Source of the DNA: Luteibacter aegosomatis
GTDB taxonomy: Bacteria > Pseudomonadota > Gammaproteobacteria > Xanthomonadales > Rhodanobacteraceae
NCBI RefSeq assembly: GCF_023078455.1
Contig: NZ_CP095740.1
Location: forward strand, 2,282,001-2,346,000
Length of the DNA: 64,000 nucleotides
Direction: 5' to 3'
Below are positions 1-7,547 of this stretch, in pieces; the stretch's first letter is position 1, and every line of letters starts with the position of its first letter. The position numbers and the translations under genes were made by a program. The notes under the pieces are model-generated. The model made no database searches and was not told the origin of the DNA. It saw only the letters and a program-made list of their open reading frames with translations.

Positions 1-829
1 GCAGCAGCCATGGGGCGAGCTGCACGAGCTGGTAGTTGCCCGCCAGGGTGCGGATCTTGCGGCGGCGCTCGTCGTCGGGATGCTGCGAAGGCTGGTCCCA
101 GGCGATGGCGCGCGGTTCGAACACCACGCGGAAGCCGCGCGCGGCCACGCGCATCGGCACCAGCACGTCGTCGAGCACGGTGCCCTCGGGCAGGCGCTCG
201 AACAGGTCGCGGCGCATCGCGTAGAGCGCACCGCTCACGCCGATGGTGGAACCGGAAAGCGCTTCCGAACGGCGGATCAGCTTCTCGTAGCGCCAGTAGA
301 AATCCACGCCTTGCGCGAACCCGCCGCGCACGTTTTCCATGTGCAGTTCGCCGCCCACCGCGCCCACGGTAGGATCGGCAAGGTTGGCGACGAGCTCGCG
401 CAGCGCGCCGGGCGCCAGGCGCTGGCGTATGTCGGTGAAGAGGATCACGTCGCCGCGTGCCTGGGCCACGGCGTCGTTGAGACAGGCGGCCTTGCCGCGG
501 CGATGGGCGAAGGCGAGCACGCGCAGGCGCGGGTCGGTGTCGCGGCGGGCCACGGCGACGGTGTCGTCGGTGCAACCGTCGCAGGCCAGGATGATGTCCA
601 CGCGGTCTTGCGGGTAATCGAGCGCGCGCAGGTTGGCGAGTTTGGCGCGTACCAGGCGGGAGCCGTCGTGCACGGCGACCACCACGGTGACGCTCGGCTG
701 CGCCGCGCCGCGCGCGACAGGCAGCGGACGCATCCGGGCCCAGCACCCCATGATGAGCGGGTAGCCCACGAACACGTGGACCAGCAGTCCCGCGGATATC
801 CAGCACATCAACCAGGCGATCTGAGTCAT
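1..829 (-). CDS. Family 2 glycosyltransferase, membrane-anchored (3' end outside window)
   Basis: Translating the minus strand from the ATG at 829 gives one N-terminal hydrophobic segment (about residues 4-25) and then a GT-A core: VTVVVAVHDG, a DD-containing nucleotide-sugar site (DGCTDDT), a GKAACLNDA motif, and a later VLDDV segment. This is the inverting GT2 fold of the poly-GlcNAc/cellulose-synthase-like group, which moves a sugar from a nucleotide donor to a lipid or growing glycan at the inner membrane. A GGGGGAG ribosome site precedes the start. The gene begins 21 bp after the NRPS stop on the same strand, so it is probably co-transcribed and may glycosylate the NRPS product; that role is inference. 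The reading frame is still open at the window edge, so the C-terminus is unseen. Confidence 0.85.
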   Translation of the reverse strand, partial: MTQIAWLMCWISAGLLVHVFVGYPLIMGCWARMRPLPVARGAAQPSVTVVVAVHDGSRLVRAKLANLRALDYPQDRVDIILACDGCTDDTVAVARRDTDPRLRVLAFAHRRGKAACLNDAVAQARGDVILFTDIRQRLAPGALRELVANLADPTVGAVGGELHMENVRGGFAQGVDFYWRYEKLIRRSEALSGSTIGVSGALYAMRRDLFERLPEGTVLDDVLVPMRVAARGFRVVFEPRAIAWDQPSQHPDDERRRKIRTLAGNYQLVQLAPWLL

Positions 830-850
830 GGCGCTCCCCCTGTCGCGCCG

Positions 851-3800
851 TCAGCCGCGGTGCAGCAGGCGGCTGAAGAAACCGCGCTGCTTCGGTGGCG
901 ACGACGTGGGCTTGGCCAGGGCGAGGTCCGCGGCAAGCGTGCCGAGCGTGCCGTTGGCGATGTCGAGCAGGTTCATCTGCACGCCGGTCAGCTTCTGCAC
1001 GCGCGTGGCCATGTCCACGGCCAGCAGCGAATGCCCTCCCACGTCGAAGAAGTTGTCGCTGGTGCGTACGCGGCTCATGCCCAGCAATTCCTGCCACACC
1101 GAGGCGAGCAGGCGCTCGCTGTCGGTCGCGGGCGTGACATCGGCTTCGGCGAGACCGGCCACGGCGCCGGTGGGTATCGGCAGGGCATCCACGTCGACGT
1201 CCCCATGCGCAAGCAGCGGGAAGGCGTCGAGCGTGACCAGGTGCGCGGGCATCGCCCAGGCCGGCAGCGCGGTGGCGAGGGCCGCGCGAAGCTGTTCTTC
1301 GTCGACCGGCGTGCCGGGCGCGGCGACCGCGTAGGCATCCACCCGCACGCGGCCGTCGCCGTCGCGGCGGGTCACGGCCAGGGCCTTGACGATGCCGGGT
1401 TGCGCTAGCAGCAGGCTTTCGATCGCCGCGGGTTCCAGGTCCATGCCATGGCGGCGCATGCGGCGATCTTCACGTCCGAGCACCTGGACATGGCCCTCGG
1501 CCAGCCAGCGTCCGGTGTATCCGGTGGGCCGCGTCGCACTCGTGGGTGCGTCATGGCGTGCGCGCTGTCCAAACGGCGTCGCGGTGGCGGGGCCGCTCAC
1601 CACGATGCCGCCTGCCGCGCCGATCGGGCAAGGCTCGCCGTCCTCGTCCACGATCCAGACACCGCAGCCGGGAATCGGTCGGCCCTCATGGAGCGTATCG
1701 CCGCCACGCTCGAGCCGCCCGACGGTGGCGACCGGCGCGATGGCCGGATCGCCGAAGACGTTCCACGCGTCGTTACCGCGCCGGATGCGGACCGTCCAGC
1801 CGTCGGCCGAGGCGAAATGCGTGTCGGCGACCCGTGCGGCGTCGTCGACCCAGGTTGCCCCGTGCGCGAGTGCGACCAGCGGCGCGAGGGCCGAGAACGG
1901 GTCGCCTGGCAACGCGTCGCCCGATAGCGTCTCGCCCGGTGCGGGCGCGATCAGCCGACCGAGGGCGTCGACGATGCGTGCGGTGGCGTCGCGCGACAGC
2001 GCGGCACCATGCGCGCGACCGTCGGCGTCGACGCCGTGCCAGGCGAGCAGGGTGGTCTCCGACGTGAGCGCCGCGAACGGCAGCAGCGCGTCGTCGTCCT
2101 CGGGCAGGTGCGCATCGAGCCAGAGAGCGCAGTCGGCGGGCCAATCGAGCATGGCTTCCAGCGCCGAGTCGCCCACCATGAGGGTCGCGTGCGCGTCGGC
2201 GAGGACATCGCGCAATCGCGCGACCGGATCGGCGCGATCGAGCAGCAGGGCCGTGGCACCCGTGCGCATCGTGGCCAGCAGCGCGGCAAGGCGGGCTTCG
2301 CCCGGATCGACGCAGATGCCCACGGCCACGCCCGGCGCCGCGCCCCGTTCGGCGAGCGCGCGGGTCAGGCGCAAGCTGTCCGCGTACAGCGTGGCGTAGC
2401 TGATGGCCTTGCCCGCGTGGCGAAGCGCGATCGCGTCGGGCGACGCGGCGACGCGGGCATCGAAGGTTTCGATCAGTTCGGCCGGCGCTTCCGCCGAGGC
2501 CATGTTCCATTCGTTCATGCGACCGCGCTCGTCGCCGGTGGCCGCGACGAGACGGCCCACCGCGATCGCCGGGTCGCGGATCACGGCCTGCATCATGCCC
2601 AGGTAGCGCTCGCGCATGAGCCTGGCCGTACTGGCCTGCAGCAGGTCGGCGTTGTAGGTCACGCCGCCGACCATGCCGGCGTGGTTCTCGAGGAACCACA
2701 GGCCCATGTCTTCGGTGGCCGCGCTCTGGAACAGCAGGATCTGCTCATGGGCGAGGCCACCCCAATCGACGTTGCGCTGGCGGGCGTCCTGGAACGAGAA
2801 CAGGGCCTGGTAGAGCGTGGCGCCGTTGCCGTGGCCGATCTTGAGTTCGCGCTGGAGGTATTCCAGCGGCACGTCGGGATGACCGAAGGCCTCGATGGCG
2901 GTGCGCTTGACCTGGCGCACGAACTCCACGAACGACAGCGCCGGGTCCACGTGCACGTGCAGCGGCAGCAGGTTGTTGAAGTAGCCCATGACCGACTCGA
3001 GTTCGGTCTGGTTGCGTCCGCGCACGGGCGTGCCGACCACGAGGTCGCGCTGCCCGGCGGAGCTGGAGAGCATCGCGTAGTAGAGCGCGAGCAGGGTCAT
3101 GTTGAGCGTGGCGTCGGCCTGTCGCGCCACCTCGTGCATGGCGTCGGTGGTCTCGTGGTCGACGTGGATCCACTCCGTGCGGCCCAGACCGGACATGCCG
3201 GGCCGCCGCGGATGGTCGGTCGGCAACGGGCGGATCGCGCCCATGCGGGCCAGGCGGTCGCGCCAGAAACCCAGCTGCGACTGGAACGCCGGCGTCTCCA
3301 ACCACTGCGAATGCCATTCGGCGAAGTCGCCGTAGGTGACCGGCAGGGGCGCGAGCGGCGAGGCCTGGCCGGCGGCGAACGCGCGATAGAGCGCCGACAG
3401 TTCGTTGTAGAGGACGTCGAACGACCAGCCGTCCCAGATGATGTGGTGCGGCATGAAGAACAGCGCGTGTTCGTCGTCGGCCAGGCGGAACATGCGCGCG
3501 CTGAAGAGCGGCGCGGTGCCGAGGTCGAACGGCGTGTCGGTGAGTTGCTGCAGGCGCTCCATCAGGCGCGTTTCGCGTTCTTCGGAAGGCAGGTGGCTGA
3601 GATCTTCGGCCGGGAAAAGGCGATGGTCGAGCTGCGGTCGCACCACCTGCACGAGGTCGCCGCCCTCGTCGTGGAACGACGTGCGCATGGAAGGCTGGCG
3701 CTGGATCAGCGCCCGGAAGGCCATCTCGAAAGCGTGTTCGTCGAGGATGCCGCGCAGCCGATGGGCCGACGGCGCGTTATAGGTCACCCGGCCGGGATGC

Positions 3801-6800
3801 ATTTTTTCCAGTGCCCACAGACGGCGCTGCATGAGCGATAGCGGTGCGCGGTCCTGCGCGTCGCGATGGGCGATCGGCGCGATGGCCTCGGCTTCGGTGC
3901 CCGAGAGCGAATCGATGGCGGTGGCGAGGTGCTCGATGGTGGGCGCGTCGAACAGCGTGCGGAACGACAGCGCGATGCCGAACTCGCGGTTGAGGCGCGC
4001 GGTGAGCTGCGCGGCCAGCAGCGAGTGACCGCCCAGGGCGAAGAAGTCGTCGCGCACGTCCATGTCCGGAAGGCAGAGGACCGCCTCCATCGCCGACGCC
4101 ACGCGGCGTTCGGTTTCGGTACGCGGGGCGACGCGCTCGCCGGGCGACGACACCGCGTGACCCATCGGCGGCGGCAGCGCCTTGCGGTCGGTCTTGCCGT
4201 TGGGCAGCAGCGGCATCGCCTCGAGCACCACGATGTGTTGCGGCAGCATGTATTCGGGCAGACGCGTGCGCAGGCGTGCGCGCAGCGCGTCCTCCTGCAC
4301 GCTGGCCCCGTCGCGCGGCACCACGTAGGCGACCAGGCGCACGTCGCCGGGCCTGTCTTCGCGGGCCATCACCAGCACGCGCGACAGCTCGGGCGCGTCG
4401 GCGAGCACGGCTTCGATCTCGCCCGGCTCGATGCGGTAACCGCGCACCTTGATCTGGAAATCGAGGCGGCCGAGGTGTTCGAGCAGGCCGTTGGCCAGCC
4501 AGCGACCCTTGTCGCCGGTGCGGTACATGCGGCTGTCCGGCGTTTCCGACCAGGGATCGGCCACGAAACGCTCGGCCGTGAGTTCGGGACGCTCGAGGTA
4601 GCCCAGGGTGACTCCCGCGCCGCCGATGTGGATCTCGCCCGGCACGCCGAGCGGGCAATGGTTGCCGTGCGCGTCGAGCACGTGCACGGTGGTGTTGGCG
4701 ATCGGACGACCGATGTAGATGCCCTCGCGCGGATCGGATACCCGCCAGAACGTGGAGTACACCGTGGTCTCGGTGGGGCCGTAGCCGTTCCACACTTCGC
4801 CGCAGCGGTCGAGCAGGGCTTCGGCCAGGTCCACCGGCAGCGGCTCGCCGCCGGAGATGGCGCGAAACGCGGGGCGCCCCGTCCAGCCCGCGTCGACCAG
4901 CAGGCGCCAGCCGGCGGGCGTGGCTTGCATCATGGTGGCATCGCTTTCTTCGATGAGGCGGCGCAGCTGGGCGCCGTCGCGCACGTCGTCGCGCCCTGCT
5001 ACCACCACCTCGGCGCCGCTGGTGAGCGGCAGCAGCAGTTCCATGAAAGCGATGTCGAACGACAGCGTGGTCACCGCCACGAGACGGTCGTCCGGCGCGA
5101 TGCCCGGCACGCGCTGCATCGAGGTGAGGAAGTTGGCCGCGGAGCGGTGCGGCACGCGCACGCCTTTGGGGCGGCCCGTGGAACCGGAGGTGAAGATCAC
5201 GTAGGCGACCGAATCCGGCGTGCCGGCGCGACGATCGCGCTCGGGACGATGGAACGAAGCGTAGGCCACCTCGTCGCTGTCCAACGACATCACGCGCGAG
5301 GCGTCGAACTCGAAAGCGGGCGGCGTGGCGTCGTCGACCACGAGGGCGGCCAGCGAGGCATCGCTGGCCATGAAGGCGAGGCGGTCGGCGGGAAAGGCCG
5401 GATCGAGCGGCACGTAGCCCGCGCCGGCCTTGAGCGTGCCGAGCACGGCGGCGAGCATGTCCACGCCACGGCCCAGGCACAGGCCCACGAGGTCGCCGTG
5501 GCCGATGTCGCGGTCGCGCAACGCGTTGGCGATCCGGTTGGCGCGCGACTCCAGTGCCGCGTAGGTCAGCGAGCGATCGGCGTGGCGCACCGCGGCGCGT
5601 TCCGGTGCGCGGTCCACCTGCTGCTCGAAGAACTCGTGCGCCAGGCGCAATTCGGGAAACGGCGTGGGTGCCGGTTGCAGGGCGGCCAGTTCGCGATAGA
5701 CCGCGTCGGACACCACGGGCAGCGCGGTGGCGACGGTGTCCGGTGCGCGAGCCGCTTCGCGAAGCAGCGTGGCATAGGCGTCGAGCCAGCCCTGCACGGT
5801 GGCGCCGTCGAAGAGGTCGGCGTTGTACTGGCATTCCAGGCGCAGGCCATCGCCGGTCTGCACCGCGTTGATGAAAAGCTCGAAGTTTTCGTACTCGCGC
5901 GGCACCGCGTCCACGTCGAAACGCAGGGCCGGAAAACGCGCGGTGCTTTCGTCCAGGCGGGCATCGAGGTTGAACAGCACCGACACCAGCGGCAGGCGCG
6001 AGGGATCGCGCGCGAGCGAGAGGTGGCCGAGCAGGCTGCCGAGGGTGTAGCGCTGATGTTCGAAGGCGTCGAGCAGGTCGCCGCGCACCGTGCGCAGCAG
6101 CGTGCCGAACGACACGTCGTCGGCCACCCGCGCGCGCAGCGGCAGCACGTTGACGGCGTGCCCCACCAGGGTGTCGAGCCCTTCGGCCGCCTGGCCGGCG
6201 GTGGGGATGCCGATCACCACGTCATCCTGTCCGGCGAGGCGGTGCAGCAGCACCGCGAAGCCGGTCAGCAGGGTGGCGTAGAGGCTGGCCTTGTGGCCGG
6301 CGCCGAGTTGCCGGATGGCCGCCAGTTCGGCGGCATCGAGCATGCGGTCTTCGCGCCGTGAGGCGAACGTACGGCGTCGCGGGCGCGAGCGGTCGGTGGG
6401 AAGGTCCAGTACGGGCGCCGCGCCGGCGAAGCGGTCGAGCCAGTACCTTTCGTCCCCCCGTGCCGCTTCCGTTCCCCCGTGCGCCGCCTCGGCCAACGCG
6501 AAGTTCGAGAACGCGCCGGCGGGAGCGGGGCCCGTGCCCTGGTCCAGCCGCTGCGCGTAAAGGGCGGCGAGATCGCGCACGATCACGCCGAACGACCAGC
6601 CGTCGCACACGATATGGTGCGCGGCGATGGTCAGGATGTGGCGGTCGTCGCCGAGGCGGAACAGCTCGGCGCGGACCAGCGGACCGTGCTCCAGGTCGAA
6701 CGGCGTGGTCACGATGCGCGAATAGGCATGCATGATCCGCGCGTCGCTCTCGAAGGGCGGCAGCAGCGAAAGGTCGTGGAAGGCCAGCGGCAAGGTGAGC

Positions 6801-7087
6801 CGCTCGGCAATGAACATACCCTCGCCGTCGCCGCTGAAGGTGGCGCGCAGGGCTTCGTGGCGGTCCACCACGTCCTGCAGCGCGCCTTCGAGGGCCGGCA
6901 CGTCGGGCAAGCCCCTGAACGTGATCGTCACGGCTTCGTTGTAAGCCAGGGAGGCTTCCGGCTCCAGCCGGGATGCCAGCCACACCTCTCGCTGCGCGGC
7001 CGTCGTCGGCACGAGGCGCGTCAGCGGCGCGCCGGCGAACGGGTCGTAGTCGACCGCCGTGGCGGCGGCCAGCTCTTGCGGCGTCAT
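851..7087 (-). CDS. Non-ribosomal peptide synthetase, C-A-T-C-A(degenerate)-T
   Basis: A 2078-residue, two-module synthetase. Domain order: condensation (HHIVCDGWS near residue 156), adenylation (FTSGSTGRPKG near 635, NGYGPTET, YRTGDKG, LPNGKTDRKAL), carrier (GGHSL, Ser near 1021), second condensation (HHIIWDGWS near 1213), an adenylation-like region (about 1540-1960), and a final carrier (GGHSLL near 2019). The first A domain reads by eye as specificity code D-I-M-Q-I-G-G-V-Y-K, which only loosely recalls glycine-type codes. The second A region has lost the A3, A5, A7, A8 and A10 core motifs, including the catalytic lysine, and is probably inactive. No thioesterase or reductase follows the last carrier, so release is unexplained. 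It begins with a C domain, so it should take its substrate from the upstream hybrid enzyme. The start overlaps the stop of the 76-aa gene (ATGA). Confidence 0.93.
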   Translation of the reverse strand: MTPQELAAATAVDYDPFAGAPLTRLVPTTAAQREVWLASRLEPEASLAYNEAVTITFRGLPDVPALEGALQDVVDRHEALRATFSGDGEGMFIAERLTLPLAFHDLSLLPPFESDARIMHAYSRIVTTPFDLEHGPLVRAELFRLGDDRHILTIAAHHIVCDGWSFGVIVRDLAALYAQRLDQGTGPAPAGAFSNFALAEAAHGGTEAARGDERYWLDRFAGAAPVLDLPTDRSRPRRRTFASRREDRMLDAAELAAIRQLGAGHKASLYATLLTGFAVLLHRLAGQDDVVIGIPTAGQAAEGLDTLVGHAVNVLPLRARVADDVSFGTLLRTVRGDLLDAFEHQRYTLGSLLGHLSLARDPSRLPLVSVLFNLDARLDESTARFPALRFDVDAVPREYENFELFINAVQTGDGLRLECQYNADLFDGATVQGWLDAYATLLREAARAPDTVATALPVVSDAVYRELAALQPAPTPFPELRLAHEFFEQQVDRAPERAAVRHADRSLTYAALESRANRIANALRDRDIGHGDLVGLCLGRGVDMLAAVLGTLKAGAGYVPLDPAFPADRLAFMASDASLAALVVDDATPPAFEFDASRVMSLDSDEVAYASFHRPERDRRAGTPDSVAYVIFTSGSTGRPKGVRVPHRSAANFLTSMQRVPGIAPDDRLVAVTTLSFDIAFMELLLPLTSGAEVVVAGRDDVRDGAQLRRLIEESDATMMQATPAGWRLLVDAGWTGRPAFRAISGGEPLPVDLAEALLDRCGEVWNGYGPTETTVYSTFWRVSDPREGIYIGRPIANTTVHVLDAHGNHCPLGVPGEIHIGGAGVTLGYLERPELTAERFVADPWSETPDSRMYRTGDKGRWLANGLLEHLGRLDFQIKVRGYRIEPGEIEAVLADAPELSRVLVMAREDRPGDVRLVAYVVPRDGASVQEDALRARLRTRLPEYMLPQHIVVLEAMPLLPNGKTDRKALPPPMGHAVSSPGERVAPRTETERRVASAMEAVLCLPDMDVRDDFFALGGHSLLAAQLTARLNREFGIALSFRTLFDAPTIEHLATAIDSLSGTEAEAIAPIAHRDAQDRAPLSLMQRRLWALEKMHPGRVTYNAPSAHRLRGILDEHAFEMAFRALIQRQPSMRTSFHDEGGDLVQVVRPQLDHRLFPAEDLSHLPSEERETRLMERLQQLTDTPFDLGTAPLFSARMFRLADDEHALFFMPHHIIWDGWSFDVLYNELSALYRAFAAGQASPLAPLPVTYGDFAEWHSQWLETPAFQSQLGFWRDRLARMGAIRPLPTDHPRRPGMSGLGRTEWIHVDHETTDAMHEVARQADATLNMTLLALYYAMLSSSAGQRDLVVGTPVRGRNQTELESVMGYFNNLLPLHVHVDPALSFVEFVRQVKRTAIEAFGHPDVPLEYLQRELKIGHGNGATLYQALFSFQDARQRNVDWGGLAHEQILLFQSAATEDMGLWFLENHAGMVGGVTYNADLLQASTARLMRERYLGMMQAVIRDPAIAVGRLVAATGDERGRMNEWNMASAEAPAELIETFDARVAASPDAIALRHAGKAISYATLYADSLRLTRALAERGAAPGVAVGICVDPGEARLAALLATMRTGATALLLDRADPVARLRDVLADAHATLMVGDSALEAMLDWPADCALWLDAHLPEDDDALLPFAALTSETTLLAWHGVDADGRAHGAALSRDATARIVDALGRLIAPAPGETLSGDALPGDPFSALAPLVALAHGATWVDDAARVADTHFASADGWTVRIRRGNDAWNVFGDPAIAPVATVGRLERGGDTLHEGRPIPGCGVWIVDEDGEPCPIGAAGGIVVSGPATATPFGQRARHDAPTSATRPTGYTGRWLAEGHVQVLGREDRRMRRHGMDLEPAAIESLLLAQPGIVKALAVTRRDGDGRVRVDAYAVAAPGTPVDEEQLRAALATALPAWAMPAHLVTLDAFPLLAHGDVDVDALPIPTGAVAGLAEADVTPATDSERLLASVWQELLGMSRVRTSDNFFDVGGHSLLAVDMATRVQKLTGVQMNLLDIANGTLGTLAADLALAKPTSSPPKQRGFFSRLLHRG

Positions 7088-7314
7088 GCGGTCACCTTCA
7101 GGTACTTGCCCGGCGCATCCGGGTTGGAAACGAACCGTGCCGGACAGCCGTCCGGCGCGGCGAAGTCAACGTCGACATCGAGCCATGGAACGGCTCTGTG
7201 GAGCGGCATAGGCCGAACGGCCAGGCGGGTCCCCCGGGGCGTCGCAACGACGGTCGTTCCCTCGTTCTCCGCTTTCCGATGCCGTTGCAAGGCTGTCGTC
7301 CCGTCCGTTTTCAT
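7084..7314 (-). CDS. Small protein carrying a copy of the aminotransferase C-terminal tail, coupled to the NRPS
   Basis: A 76-residue protein whose ATG lies after a GGGGGA ribosome site. Its TGA overlaps the ATG of the downstream NRPS, so translation is probably coupled. It is not MbtH-like, lacking that family's conserved Trp and Pro motifs. The last 20 or so residues ([15 protein letters not shown]) nearly match the end of the hybrid enzyme encoded just upstream ([15 protein letters not shown]). That tail normally links an aminotransferase to a following C domain in fused synthetases. The N-terminal half lies in DNA homologous to the leader of the other synthetase gene. It could be a detached docking segment for the C domain, or a leader peptide serving only to set NRPS translation. 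An in-frame ATG 21 bp further upstream (7335) is possible but has a poorer ribosome site. Confidence 0.6.
   Translation of the reverse strand: MKTDGTTALQRHRKAENEGTTVVATPRGTRLAVRPMPLHRAVPWLDVDVDFAAPDGCPARFVSNPDAPGKYLKVTA
7094..7155 (-). repeat. Direct repeat of the aminotransferase tail (copy A; copy B at 7558-7619)
   Basis: Two 62-bp segments match between the end of the 76-aa gene and the end of the hybrid synthetase. The first 34 bp (7094-7127 and 7558-7591) are identical by my reading, and the rest has a handful of substitutions. Both copies are translated in the same frame, so the repeat is a protein-level duplication of the APGKYLKV tail. It suggests that the junction between the two synthetase genes arose by local duplication. 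Confidence 0.85.
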
Positions 7315-7421
7315 GCGATCCCCCTGGTGCGACAAGGGGCCGGTCGACCTCTTGCGTGTGCAGGTTATTTATAGCCTTGGGGGAAAAGCGGGCCTATACG
7401 ACAGGCGGGCTAGCCGGGTGG
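7198..7421 (-). promoter_or_regulatory. Duplicated promoter/leader block upstream of the NRPS (copy A)
   Basis: This stretch is homologous to 14170-14395, which precedes the other synthetase gene. Read on the minus strand the shared elements occur in the same order: a 29-bp identical segment (7393-7421) containing the palindrome GGCTAGCC (7408-7415) and the imperfect dyad CCTGTCGTATAGG (7393-7405); 17-19 bp of variable sequence; a TATAAAT -10-like box (7367-7373) with no good -35; a stem-loop (7333-7354); then GGGGGATCGC and an ATG. The upstream dyads in place of a -35 suggest activator-dependent transcription. The stem has one mismatch and one G-U pair here but is perfect in the other copy. 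Confidence 0.65.
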
Positions 7422-7489
7422 CGCCGGCAGCCGGTGGACGTATGGCCATGTCGAGGCGAAAGATGATCGATTTCCGTAAGGCGAAAGAA

Positions 7490-7523
7490 CGAAGACCGCG
7501 TCCCTTGCGAGACGCGGTCTTCG
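7490..7523 (-). terminator. Rho-independent terminator of the hybrid NRPS/PKS gene
   Basis: Thirteen-base arms at 7490-7502 and 7511-7523 (cgaagaccgcgtc and its complement) with an 8-base loop. A T-rich run follows on the minus strand, and TTTT follows on the plus strand. It lies between the stop of the hybrid gene (7548) and promoter block A, so the two synthetase genes are separate transcription units. Confidence 0.75.
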
Positions 7524-7547
7524 TTTTCGCAACCCGCTTTCAGGGCT

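Noticed and set aside
80..6361. Long plus-strand open frames opposite the NRPS genes (e.g. 80-1408, 2009-3841, 3866-6361)
   Set aside because: They are antisense to genes with complete catalytic motifs, have His/Arg/Ala/Gly-rich low-complexity products and no family signatures; typical shadows in high-GC DNA.
7084..7314. Reading the 76-aa protein as an MbtH-like protein
   Set aside because: Size and place fit, but the conserved Trp/Pro motifs of MbtH proteins are absent.
7393..7405. Lux-box interpretation of CCTGTCGTATAGG
   Set aside because: Too short and lacks the CTG-N10-CAG spacing of lux boxes; left as an unassigned dyad.
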